A stretch of DNA of 64,000 nucleotides from Diphasiastrum complanatum (taxonomy: Eukaryota > Streptophyta > Lycopodiopsida > Lycopodiales > Lycopodiaceae): NCBI GenBank assembly GCA_029204225.1, contig CM055104.1:52134294-52198293 (forward strand), in the 5' to 3' direction. Positions 1-11,464 of the stretch are shown one piece after another. The position numbers were made by a program, and so were the translations under genes. The notes beneath the pieces are model-generated. The model had not been told where the DNA came from. It ran no database searches and saw nothing but the letters and a program-made list of their open reading frames with translations. Each line of letters opens with the position of its first letter. The first letter of the stretch is position 1.

Positions 1-2071
1 AGCGTGGGACAGAATCAGAGGCTTTCCTGAAGTCCACAAAACAACACTAAACCTTTTCTCTCCTGTGTCTAGCTTTCTCAATGAGGGCTCGAAGTGTGAA
101 TATGTGATCTGTAGTGGAATAATGAGCGCGGAACCCTGCCTGACCCAAAGCATGTAATCTCCTGGACTCTGCCTCTGAGCTAACTGCAGACTGGAGGATG
201 GTGCCATATAGCTTCGCGAGAACATGTCCAATCATAATAGTGCGGTAATTACCAGTTACCATGGGGTCACCATTTTTATGGATAGGATGTATGATGTTGG
301 TCCACCAAGAGGATGGGAAGCCTTCAACAACGGCATGGTTAAGGAGAGTAAATAAGGTAGGGGCAAGAGTATCGGAGGCGTGAATCAATAGCTCAGATTC
401 AAGGTCTTCAATGTCCCTGGTGCGGTGGGTTTTCAGCTTTTTGATTGCTGCCCGAACCAGGTCAGGGGTGAAAATGGTGAAGTCTGAAGGTCGAGGAGAT
501 TTGGAGATGGGCATATCAGTGGGTATAGTGTAAAGCTGGGTAGCATAGTCGGTCCAGATATGTAAATCGTCCAGTAGAGGGGGTGGGGCACGAGGGATAA
601 ACTCACGCCAAAAGGCACTAGAGGAGGAGCTGAGAAGGAGGTTCACAAGACGGTTACCTTCGGAGTCATTATAGGCACGTTTTTTGCGACGGAGTGTATG
701 ATTGTACAATTGTCGTGAGGAGCGGAGGAGATGGCGAGCGTGGAAACGAGCATGTGTGACAGAGTGGTGAAGGGATCGGCATTCCGCGTCATACCATGGT
801 GGATGGAAAGGTCGGGATGATTGTGGATGCATTGGTTTGTGTTTATGAGGTTTAGAGGGGAAAGCGAAAGTAGCAGCAGTGTGGAGACAGGTGGTGAGGA
901 AGGCGGCTTGTGACTCAAGCGATTCACTGTGTGGAAAAGAGTGAAGTAAGGAGGCGAGAGATTCTTGGTAGAGTGGGATGGAGAGGGGGTGGAAGGTGTA
1001 TTTGGGTGCACGGGGAAGGATGGACTGGTGTAGAGGTTGTGATGGTGGAAGGTGGCCAATAGCGAAGAATAAGAACGAATGATCAGAGAGGGTGGTAGGG
1101 GAGATATGGAATCTATGAATGAGAGGGATGGATGACGGTGACCCCATGAGGTAATCAACCACACTATGACCGCCACTGTGAGGGTGACAAGTATAGCTGC
1201 CAGAATTAGGCCAGTGAGGTAGGCCATTATAAATGGCTAACTCATGTGCCTCACCAAACTGTAACAGGTAGTCACCATATGAAGTAATAGGTCCTGGTCC
1301 ATCATCAGAAAACCTGGTGATCTCCAAGCTGTCGCTATCAAGGGCATGGACTCGCATATGATCCGTAGCATCATGGAACTCTGTCTGTCGTGAAGCTGTC
1401 CGGGCATTAAGATCCCCAGTGAGGAAAATATGCCCTCGCTCTGCAAATTTGATATCCACTGAAAGGTCCAAATAAGGTGAGCCAACACCCTCAACAAAGG
1501 AGGACTCTGGAGGAAAATAGCAGGCAACAATGAAGATATCCCTGTCCAAACCAATCGCTCGTCCTGTGATACGAAGCCAAATATATCGTGCATGCTCATC
1601 ATGCCTGACAAACTCAAACATCTGATGAAGGGACTCTCTGTATAGACAAGCCACTCCTCTCGAACCACGACCACTGGCTGATCTAGTCTCAGATCTGTAT
1701 ACTGAATCCCATCTGTATCCCGGGAAGGTGGGTAAACCGCGCAGCTGGCTCTCATGAGTCTCCATGAAAAACAATAGGTCTCGGCCAGTGATAAAGTCAA
1801 TTAGATCGCCTGCTGTAGAAGATGAGTGGATGCCATCACAGTTCCATAGCCCAATCTGAAGATGGTATGGATGGGGCGCCGGGATGCTCCCAATCCCCGG
1901 GGGCCCCGAATTCCTAGCTCTGGGAACTGCTCGGGGTGCCAACAACAAACTGTATATGACCATCTCGATATATGACCCGTCTACCAGTCTCTCGAGCCAC
2001 CTGGAAGGCTTTGCGCCTCTCCTCAACCTGGATGTAGGTAAGATCATCATCCATATATATGGTAGTGCCAC
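1..2071 (-). pseudogene. LINE copy A, ORF2: APE endonuclease plus start of reverse transcriptase
   Basis: Non-LTR retrotransposon ORF2, which nicks target DNA and copies element RNA into the site. An open frame of 674 residues runs from 2071 down to 47. The first 70 or so residues overlap ORF1 in another frame and are probably not translated. The APE-type endonuclease begins at about residue 73 (GLWNCDG), with METHE near 100, the TGDLNAR motif and a closing LSDHSFLF near 335. The RT domain starts near residue 590 (HPIHKNGDPMVTGNYRTIMI). A TAG at 47-49 interrupts the frame just before RT motif A, yet the same frame resumes as FVDFRKASDSVPR to the window edge. The copy is therefore a relic, and the rest of RT lies beyond position 1. 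Family assignment is confident; the clade is unresolved. Confidence 0.88.
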
Positions 2072-2940
2072 GTAGCTGGGCTCTGCAGCGTAAAGCCTCT
2101 CTGTGGCTGCCTAAGGATGTGAAGCGAATGACCAGTGTAGCTGCATCTCTGGTGGGCCTCCAAGCTGTATCTAGCCCATCTGTCACATGTCCTAGAGTGG
2201 TCTCGAGAAATCTCGAAGCCTCGGCAATGGCATCCTGTGTATCCTGTTTCCCACGAACCCTAATGTTATGGGCCTTTTGCTCCCTTGACTGCTTTTCTGA
2301 AACAGTGGTTGAGATGACCGAGGAAATGGGGGCACTAGGCTTGGTGCCTTTCTTCAAGACCGTTGCCCATGAATTGTTATGCTGCTCAATTTTATTCTCA
2401 AGTTCTCGTATCATGGTGGTGGTCGATTCCGAGGCTGCAACATGCTTAGTGTTGATCACCTGCTCCAATGAAGCGACTTTGGATTGCAACACAATCTTTT
2501 CCTTGAGAGTAAGGAGACTACTATTCCTTTCAATTGTGTAAGTTCCTGTTTCAAAAGCTGAAATTGGCTTTCATTTGGTCAGCTTCCCAGGAGGAGAATA
2601 GTTCGGTTGATTTGGAGGGAGTGTATGGGATGGGTGCTGTAGGTGGGGGGGCTGTGGGTTTTTGGGAAATAGGGATAGGAAGGAGGCCGGTAGGGATGGC
2701 TAGATTGATAGGATTGGAGATCGATGAAGACGAGGAAGAGGCAGAAGCAGAGGAAGAAGAAGGTGAAGACGAGGAAGAGGCAGAAGCAGAGGAAGAAGAA
2801 GGCGAAAGAAGATAAGGAGCAGCAGAAGAGGGAGAAGAAGAGGAGGAAGAGAATGGGAGTGGGGAAGAAAAAGGATGTTCCAGCGAGGGGGAGGACAGAT
2901 CTGTAGACAGCGAGGGGGAGGGTAGATCTGTCGGCAACAA
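1914..2940 (-). pseudogene. LINE copy A, ORF1 (coiled-coil, nucleic-acid-binding type)
   Basis: This region lies upstream of and partly overlaps ORF2, as expected for LINE ORF1. The clean open part (1914-2492) has a leucine/isoleucine-rich coiled-coil start, then a basic C-terminal half that includes ERRKAFQVARETGRRVIYRD and resembles the RRM-like region of ORF1 proteins. Further upstream (2551-2940) another frame holds a Ser/Pro-rich low-complexity stretch and SKSTELFSSWEADQMKANF. The two frames are linked through a third frame reading FQLLKQELTQLKG, so at least two frameshifts have broken the gene. The same segments occur in copy B (3644-4054), which supports the reconstruction. The ORF1 role in RNA binding is known for LINEs; here it is inferred from position and shape. 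Confidence 0.68.
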
Positions 2941-2954
2941 GGGGGGGGGGTAGG

Positions 2955-3640
2955 TCTGTAGGCAGTTTTGTAGACAGCAGCGAACTGCAATAAATGCTCA
3001 CCGTAGGGGGAAGTAGGTCCCAAGCTGTCTCTGAAACCCTAGTAACTCCCATCTCGTCGCTGTCGAGAGCATGAATGCGGAGCTGGTCGATGATGTCATA
3101 AAACTCTGACTGTCGTGAGGAGGTTCGATCATTAAAATCCCCAGTGAGGAAAATATGGCCTCTCTCTGCGAATCTGATAATATCAGGTGACAAATCAAGG
3201 TATGGTGAACCTGTGCCCTCTGCAAAGGATGAAGACTCTGGAGGAAAGTAACAAGCCGCCACAAGAAGGTCCTTGTCCAAACCAACGTCCTGTCCAACAA
3301 TACGAATCCAGATATAGCGTGCATGCTCGTCGTGTCTGATGAACTCGATGCTCGGGTGAAGAGACTCTCTGTATAGGCATGCAACCCCTCCGGATCCACG
3401 ACCATTAGCTGATCTAGTCTTAGGTCTGAATACGGAATCTCATCTGTATCCTGGAAAAATAGGTAATCCTCTCGCCTGACTCTCGTGAGTCTACATAAAA
3501 AACAATACATCTCTGCCAGTGATGAAATCAATCAGGTCGCCAGCTCTGGAAGATGAGTGTATACCATCGCAGTTCCATACTCCAATCCGGAGATGGTGTG
3601 GATGGGGCCCCGAAGCACTCCCGAACCCGGGGACCCCAAA
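2955..3640 (-). pseudogene. LINE copy B, ORF2 endonuclease fragment
   Basis: This is a second copy of the APE endonuclease, in the same orientation directly upstream of copy A. Readable parts include DKDLLVAACYFPPESS, AERGHIFLTGDFNDRTSSRQ and IHALDSDEMGVTRV, each closely matching copy A. Stops break it near the METHE motif, and a frameshift occurs near 3000 where the reading changes to SPYGEHLLQF. The match ends at about 2955, where copy A's ORF1 region begins, so copy B has lost its RT and 3' end. The arrangement could be a tandem insertion or an unequal-exchange product. Confidence 0.8.
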
Positions 3641-3643
3641 TAC

Positions 3644-4211
3644 CTAGCACTGGGAGCTGCTAGGAGTGCTATCAAGAAAGCGCACTCGTCCATCGCGGTA
3701 GATGACTCGTCTGCCAGACTCACGGGCTACCTGAAAGGCCTTACGCCTCTCTTCCACCAGCTGTGAGATTTCTTGCCACAAAATCTGGAAATCTGCCTTG
3801 ATTTGGTCAATCTGCCAAGAGGAAAAAAGCTCAGTGGATTTAGAGGGCATATATGGGATGTTTGCTGTAGGTTGTGGTGCCGTGAGGAAGGAGGAGACAG
3901 CACTGATCGGCGTAGGGAGGATGGGCTCAGAAAATGAGAGGGACAGAACCGGCATGGAGCATAGGAGCAGACTGGGCAGACACCGGTACAGCCGCAGATT
4001 CAGCCGCCGGTACAGCAAGAAAAGCAAGTACAGCCGCCGGTACAGCAGGTACAACAGCTGCCACGCAGGCAGGTACGTTAGGTACAGCCGCAGAAGGTAC
4101 AGCAGCTACCACGCAGGCAGACTGCTCTGTCTGCGTGGCAGGGAGGGGCGCCACCTCAGCAGGGTGCGCCACATCAGCAGGCAGCGCTGCCTGTGCCTGC
4201 GTGGCAGGCAA
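3644..4211 (-). pseudogene. LINE copy B, ORF1 remnant with Ala/Pro/Val-rich repeats
   Basis: The C-terminal part (3644-3860) reads ERRKAFQVARESGRRVIYRD and SKSTELFSSWQIDQIKADF, the same two blocks as copy A ORF1. Above it, 3927-4211 encodes an Ala/Pro/Val-rich stretch built from short imperfect repeats (GCAGG and GTACAGC motifs on the + strand). Whether that low-complexity stretch was ever translated cannot be decided. Confidence 0.6.
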
Positions 4212-4364
4212 CGCTGCCCTATGGCCTTAACAAGCGCAGCACAAGATTGGTACTATAATCAAGATGAAACTGAGCATACAGATTGGGAGGGGGTGAGGTG
4301 GCAACAGGGGAGCGATTTGACTTGCGGGCTAGGCTGGCGCAAGGAGGAGCCATGGAGGCTGGCC

Positions 4365-4376
<12 letters not shown>

Positions 4377-4421
<45 letters not shown>
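4377..4421. repeat. (GA)n microsatellite at the 5' edge of LINE copy B
   Basis: About 22 uninterrupted GA units. It sits directly at the upstream end of the minus-strand LINE pair. GA tracts also touch LINE ends at 48181, 51844, 61511 and 62182. Confidence 0.95.
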
Positions 4422-4424
<3 letters not shown>

Positions 4425-7400
4425 GTAGCCACTAGTTGCTAGTATGATGTATTTGCTATGATCATTCATGTTTTGTTCAATTGCATAAGTTTTTGTTCGT
4501 AGCTCAATTTGGTCATTGTTACCAGAGGTAACCACAACACCAGCCTTGACTCTCAAATTTTAATGCTCAAACATGTAGATGAATGCACATCTTACAAACA
4601 CAATAGCCTAGCAATTGTATTTTAGGAACTATCAATGTTTATCTAGATAGTTCAACATATATTGTATGGAGAAATAGGAGATGGAAATATATGTGGAATG
4701 GTCATTATGAGCGAGCAATTCGGGCTGCATTGTTAACAAGAACATTATTAGTGGACCAATTGTAAGGATTAGGACTTATAGAGCCTGCTTACAAAGCACC
4801 AAAAGGAGTAACAGTTGGATAAAGTCACTTCCCCTAGTATTGTTTGTTTACAATAAGCAGCCAGCTTGGAGAACAATAGTTTGCAAAATACTTTGTGCTT
4901 ATATGGTTTTGAATTGAGGTTACCTATCATAGTTATAACTAGAAAGTGTATTTTGTAAATGCGGTTGATTCTCTTGATGATATGTGAGTAGTGCAACTTG
5001 CATTAGAAAGATGTCTGGGATGCTCAAGATTGAGCTAATCATTATGCGAACCTTAAGAGCATGCTCAAGGGCACTTAGGCCTATACATGAATAAGATGGG
5101 TGCTTGGAAAGAGCACCCACATGGATATGATAACCATAACAAAGGATTCCAATATGGATACTAATATGGACAAGATGTCCGTAATACTCCCAAACTGAAA
5201 AACCAATGATCTCAATGTGGGTATCTATATAACAACATGATGTAGGAATTGTATCCTCAAGAACTAGTACATGTATAAAGCAACGCCATGGAACAAAATC
5301 CTGCAAAGGTGCATGTGGTGACATAACCATTCGGTATTACACGACACCCCAATCATGAAGACAAATGTGAAGCTCTACCAAGGTACTCGGATGACCCAAG
5401 AATGCCAAATGGTAGCATCAAAACATGTCTTTGTGAGAACTGCTCCAAACCTTGTATGTATTAGGCAAGCTGTCTAGACCTAGTATGCTAGAGAATGGCA
5501 TCAATATGAACATCTTGGCATCAACTACGAAAGACCAATGCCACATCAATAGAAATAAGAGACCATATCAAGCAATAGTGCTATGTAAGACCATCTAGAT
5601 GCATAGTATAAAGGAAATATGATGCCAAAACATAAGAGAGGAAAGATCCCATGGAAACCACACTTTAACAATGTATATCTGAATGGAAAGCCATGGTTGA
5701 AGCAAGTAGGTTATGTTTGTGATTGTATCCATCGACAAAAGAATACAAATGGGCCCAAAAGATGTGATAGAGAAGAGACTTGACTAGGGCTAACCTCCCA
5801 CATGCATAAAATGTTTTTAGAACTCTTGTAAAGATTAGTCAATAACTATTACTATACATTTTGAATTGATGCTATTGCGCTCCAAAATCAAAGAAAAGCT
5901 AGTCAATGGATAGACCTAAAAATTCTTATGAACCCTTGCTTCTTTAGTAGCATTGCTTCCAAATCAAGTGTTTTGGTTTGTAGAAAACACAATCCACTAA
6001 TAATATTTCTTGATACTCAATCATGCATGCTATATTTGCTAAGCTTAAATTCTCGATTTGGATAGTTGATTAAGTCGAAGATGCAAAAACATGTTTTGGC
6101 TAACATTACAACATCTAACCTATATGGCAGGCAAGTGCAACTTTGGCGAAGTTGAGGAAGTTGTCTGATCCAAAACTTGACTACTCACAAATGACGGTAG
6201 GATTCATCTTCGAGTTGTTTTACTTTTAAAGAAATTTTACTTGTATTGTGGATGGAACGACTTAGGATTGGATGCTATTTTTGTAATTTAGTTGATTTCT
6301 ACAAATTTGCATATCCTATTTATGAGAAACACAGTCGTATCTCATGATTTGTTTGCATACGTGTGATCCTCATATTTTTGACTAAAAAATAGAGTTATGA
6401 CTCAAGGTATGCAGTTTCTATGGTTTTTATTTTACAAGTTCACTTCCCACAATCTAACACCTTATTTAGTTGTTCTATTGTCACAAATTACTTTAGTGTT
6501 TTTGTGAAAGTATCATGCTCGTAGTAAACTTTGGAATGTTTTGAGTAGCTAGTCTTAGTCTTTTGACTTTTAAAACTCTTTTTGTTGTCTTAATCCTTGA
6601 CATGACTTTGTTTGCATACGTGTGATCCTCGTATTTTTGACTAAAAAATAGAGTTATGACTCAAGGTATGCAATTTCTATGGTTTTTATTTTCAAAGTTC
6701 ACTTCCCACAATCTAACACCTGATTTAGTTGTTTTATTGTCACAAATTACTTTAATGCCTTTGTGAAAGTATCATGCTTGTAGTAAACTTTGGAGCATTT
6801 TGAGTAGCTAGTCTTAGTCTTTTGACTTTCAAAACTCTTCTTGCTGTCTTAATCCTTGGCACAGAAGATACTATGTCATTTATTAATGTGTCTTTCCATT
6901 TTACATTGAACCAAGAAGCATTTCATTATAAACCAAGAAGCATTTTACATTGAGAAACCTTCTAGTATCATTTTAGTTTTCCATCCCTTGTTCCAAAAGT
7001 AAGGGACGGACTTTCTTAAAGCATAAGTACTCACTTTTTTTTGAACTTTCTTAGAGATTGTTGACTTGTTTGTGTTGATTATCTTGTAGTAGGCAAGTCC
7101 AACTCAAGCAAATAAATTCAATATCAGTCATAAATTGGGGACTAGTTATATTAAAGGGAGATGATTTTTGTTGCAAACAAAGGTCTAAAGATAACAAAAG
7201 CAACCTAGGGTTACACATAGAATAAACATTTACCAAAAGCTCGTATTTTTTTTTTCATAGAGTGGTGATGCAAGTGTCCATTTCTCAAATCACTTGCCAT
7301 CTATTCTATAGCTTGTGAAGAGTAATACAGAGACAATGACTAGTAATGGATCCGGAAAATAGAACCAGGCTTATCAAACATGAAATTGTAGTTTGATGAA

Positions 7401-10074
7401 TCCATCACATGAACAAATTTTTTGTTGCCTACCATGCGATAACGCTGGATATTGCTATTCATAGCATGCTGTGCCGTCAATTTAGGTCATTAGACATCGT
7501 TTTAACGCTCTTTGCACTAGGATGTCACAAGGGTGTACCTTGGACCCTCAATCCAACAGAACAAGGTCCATAGGCCCAAATGTGCAAAATGAGTGTTGTG
7601 TTGGTCCCTCAACTTAGGTTGGTGCACGACTAGTGATTTTATGGTGCTTTATCAGTGGCATGGACTTTGGTGCTTGGCCCATCTCACTAACTAGAGCTCA
7701 GACGTGTGCAATACCGACATCTAGATCTGTGCAATGCACAATACTTTTTGTTTGTTATGGTATGGAAACCCCCCGGGGCCCCACTAGCTTCTCAACTAGA
7801 TGTTGGTGCTAAGCACAATTTTGACGTGCCGTTGGCTAGCATTTGTTGGAAAGAAAAGAGAAAATGAAAATTATGTGTGCATTTGTGTGATGAATGCAAA
7901 ACAGATTCTCGTATAGCTCAAGGAAACAAGTCAACTAACCATTTGACTATCACTAATGCATGTGAAAGAGAAACCAAAAAAAGAACATCCAAAAAACTAG
8001 ATCACATCTTACAGTTCTTCCCATATTTTTGAACGACTTATCTAATTCCAATGATTGTTGGTGCAATGGAAAGCACACTTTAAGGGTTTTTCATTGTTGC
8101 AAAGATCGCCTTATTTGGATAAGTAACGCTACAATCATGGTCGTCTGAATATTCTAACTATGAACCCTAATCGATATAGTGTTGATGCTCGGGACACTCT
8201 GAAGAACTCAAAGTGCCCGTGCAATCCCTGTCAAAAGCTGAAAAGGTATTGTGAGAAGGAAAAGCAAGCTCAAATAGATCAAGCATTAGGAGGTAATTAA
8301 AATCAAGTAAAAGACTAGTTAGACCTTACATATGAATCAAAAGAGATCATATAGTAATCCACAAGCTTCTCTACATAGCCAATCCAACACAAACAAATCA
8401 ACCTCATAGACTTACAGTCAACAAGAGGAACTCCTAAATCACACCATAAGTGAAAAAGTGAGGGAGGGTGGTTGCTTTAATAGTTTTGCCAAGCACATCA
8501 AGGGTGAATCCAACTCCTTAATAGTAACTGGGGGTCTTTCTCAAGCTTAGTGGTATGTCTTATTTCGTTTGGCATTAATGGTTCCCATTATCAATGGACC
8601 CTTCTTTGTGGCAAAGTAGGCTCTTTGATTAGTTATGCCAGGAAGATTCCCAACATCTTTACAGTGCCAATCCCTCTTACGGGTCTTGAGGTATGAATTC
8701 TTGGGGCCTTTTGAAAATTGGTCCATGACTCTTAATGAGCTGTTTCTTTTAATAGGGCTGGAAAACCCATGTTTAGCATGATTATTCGACAATTGTTGAC
8801 AACACTTCACTTCCTTCCTGTTATGGCTACAGCAAATTTAACCAGAGATCCATGTCGGTTTTGGTTTAACGATGGTCAAATTCGCTAGCAATTCATGATA
8901 CTACCAATGTAGTAGTATTGGTTGGATGTCAAAATTGGAATCATCTTTGTGATGTCGTAAGGGTTACAATCATATTCAAGTTGATTGGTGTGATAACATG
9001 CTTTGTTTGTTCATGTGATAGATCCAATAATTCTGGGAAAGCAGTAGTCTTTGTTGTAGGTTGAAAATTAGTCACCATTCATTCTTACCCTCAATCCCTT
9101 TACATGGGTGATTCATCATTAAGTTTCTTATTAAGAATACAAGTAGATTGCTAGAGAAGCTTATATATGAGGTTCTAGCTCTGCCATTGCCTTCAAGTAG
9201 TAGGCCTTGGTCTTCAAGAGCTCATATGAACAGAACAAAGGAATTGCTTTATAGGCATGTAACACAGGCTTGTTGAAGATGCATGCTTTTCTCTAGATAT
9301 GTTTTCCTTTTCAGGGGTTAACTTACTCAATCACAAGTCAGTTCTATTTGGGTAATAGAAGCTACTTTATTTTGAGCAAAACATGAAGGTTATATGTTCC
9401 AAGGATCTGTATTGGAAAATGTCTTGGCGACAAAGTGATGTTCAGAGGTGGTTGTAAAACAATTCTCTTTATGAAACCAAGTTGTAAAGGCTCTCCATGT
9501 GCAAGAATGGTAACCTTTTATGTGATTTGATTCTATGTTCAAGATACATAAGGACTTCCTTTCTCGTGGTTCTTGAACATAATTCTTTTTTAATGTTTAT
9601 AAGACCTCTTTGTCATTGGCAACACTAGGTACCATTCATGTGTGGTATTTCTTTCTTTTCACATCATTTTTATCCATCACTATTGTGTCTCTTCTTGCAT
9701 TGCCACATCTCTTGTTTATACATTACCTATGGTTAGTCATTCTGCATCTTTGGTTTAGCCAAAGAAGCTTGGAAAAAACTTGAAAATGTGCAAAAAAATG
9801 AAAAGAGCTAGGAGTCAAGGTGCAAACTTGTTATCCTATTCTAATGGACATGTTGGATTGTTTTAGAAGGTAAAGCATTGTGCATTTATGTATATTATAT
9901 CAACAAAATTAAGCAAATTGAATCAAATGGGATCTCCTACAAGGTGATCAAGCCCCCTCAGAGAAAGACTGCTTTGAACATGGAATCAATATGATGGATA
10001 GGTGGAAAACAAAAAAACCTCAACAGAGGAGAAAGAGGCAATAAGGGCAGTTTTCTAACACAAAGCTTTAGATA
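4422..10074. other. AT-rich stretch without recognisable genes
   Basis: No open frame here resembles a known protein and none has a convincing exon structure. The only internal structure noticed is the tandem duplication at 6351-6868. If the NOMO first exon lies upstream of the window, this stretch belongs to NOMO intron 1; otherwise it is intergenic. Confidence 0.6.
6351..6868. repeat. Tandem duplication, 259-bp unit, two copies
   Basis: The stretch beginning GTTTGCATACGTGTGATCCT at 6351 begins again at 6610. The copies differ by scattered substitutions. The unit is AT-rich and non-coding. Confidence 0.92.
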
Positions 10075-11464
10075 AAGACTGGTCCTCCCCCACCTCCTGT
10101 TCTTGCTCCTAAATTTAGGTCCTCCCCCACCTCCTGTTCTGGCTCCTCCCCCTCAGCCTGATGCACATCCACCACTCGTTCCTCAGCCCACTGCACCACA
10201 TCCTACCACACCACCACAGCCCACTGCACCTCCTGCTGCATCTATTTCTTCACTCTGAGTCAACACCAGATGGTCTCTCATAGGACACCCAAGACCATCC
10301 ACTTTCACCACACATCAGAATGATTTGGACTCTGATGATGAGGATGGTGATGATAGACAACATGGTGAGGTTGGTTCTTCTGGAGCTTCTTCGCCACCAT
10401 CTCAGCAACCTCAGCCACCTCAGACCCAGTTTTTCCCCCAGCCTCGGCACCCCCCTGCCACTGACATGCCTCCTCCTGCTCCTCGTAAGGGTGCTTACCG
10501 CACTAGGGCATCCTCCAGTAGATCGTCTTGCAGCTCCCAGTATAGACAGCAGTCCATGGGGGAGTCTTTCTAGCCCCATCTCGAGGTAGAGGCCCAGCAG
10601 GCTTTGGAAAACATGATCTATGAGTTGAACCTACCATTTGCCATTGCTGACACGCAGCCCTTCAAGAGGGCTATAGCTGTAGTTGTTGCTGCAAGTCCAT
10701 GCTTCAGGCCACCCGTGGCTAAGGCTATCCGTACCACCTACCTTACATCCAGGGTGGAGGAGCTCACCACACAGATGACGCCTCTTAGGAAGGCCTGGGA
10801 GAGTTATGGGTGCTCGATCATGTCTGATGGCCGGAGTGATACCCGCCGCCGGCCAGTGATCAACATACTGGTGTCTTGCTGCATGAGCACTATGTTTTAT
10901 CGGGCCATTGGTGCTAGTAGAGGTGATGGGGTCATTGACGGACAATTTATGTTCGATATCATCAGTGAGGTTATAGAGGAGGTTGGCCCTGCCAACGTAG
11001 TGCAGGTTGTCACCGACAACGTAAGTAGTTGCGTGCACATGTCTCACTTGCTACAGCAGCAGTACCCTGCTATTGTATGGACCCCCTGTGTTGCACATAG
11101 CATTGATCTTATACCGGGGGATATTGGCCGCTTGCCCTGGGTCCGCATGATAGCTGATATGGCCCTTGCCGTGGTGACATTCATCACCCTAACCCTCTTC
11201 CGCACCTTCAGTTCACTTGATCTGAAGAAACCAGCTCCCACACGTTTTGCATTAGACTTGACTGTCATGCATAGGCTTATTAGAGTCAGACATCAGCTCA
11301 AACACATGGCCACTAGTGCTACATTTAGGGAGCTGCCTTTCTCCAGTAGGCCTGATGGTTTGAGATTTTTGAGGAGCACTAAGGGCCTTATCTACGAGTT
11401 CATGGACAGGATTGGACAGCTGCTAAAGCAACATTTTTTCTTCGAGGACAGGTATGGTACTTGA
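10075..11464 (+). pseudogene. hAT-type (DUF659) transposase, copy 1, broken
   Basis: DNA transposase relic. A Pro/Ser-rich leader (about 10081-10570) starts with a 37-bp tandem duplication and includes an acidic patch (DSDDEDGDD). A TAG at 10571-10573 interrupts the frame, which then continues as PHLEVEAQQALENMIYELNL. The main block (10604-11464) has the DUF659 landmarks: [15 protein letters not shown] (usually DGWTD; W is R here), VVTDNVSS, and TPCVAHSIDLI as the Cys-His motif. LFRTFSSLDLKKP and [14 protein letters not shown] follow. The C-terminal hATC dimerisation part found in the other copies is missing, as the frame ends at 11464. It lies upstream of the first visible NOMO exon, on the same strand. 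Confidence 0.88.

Noticed and set aside
643..1800. Open frames of 194 and 187 residues on the minus strand
   Set aside because: They overlap the LINE endonuclease ORF in other frames and carry no domain signature; the 674-residue frame explains the region.
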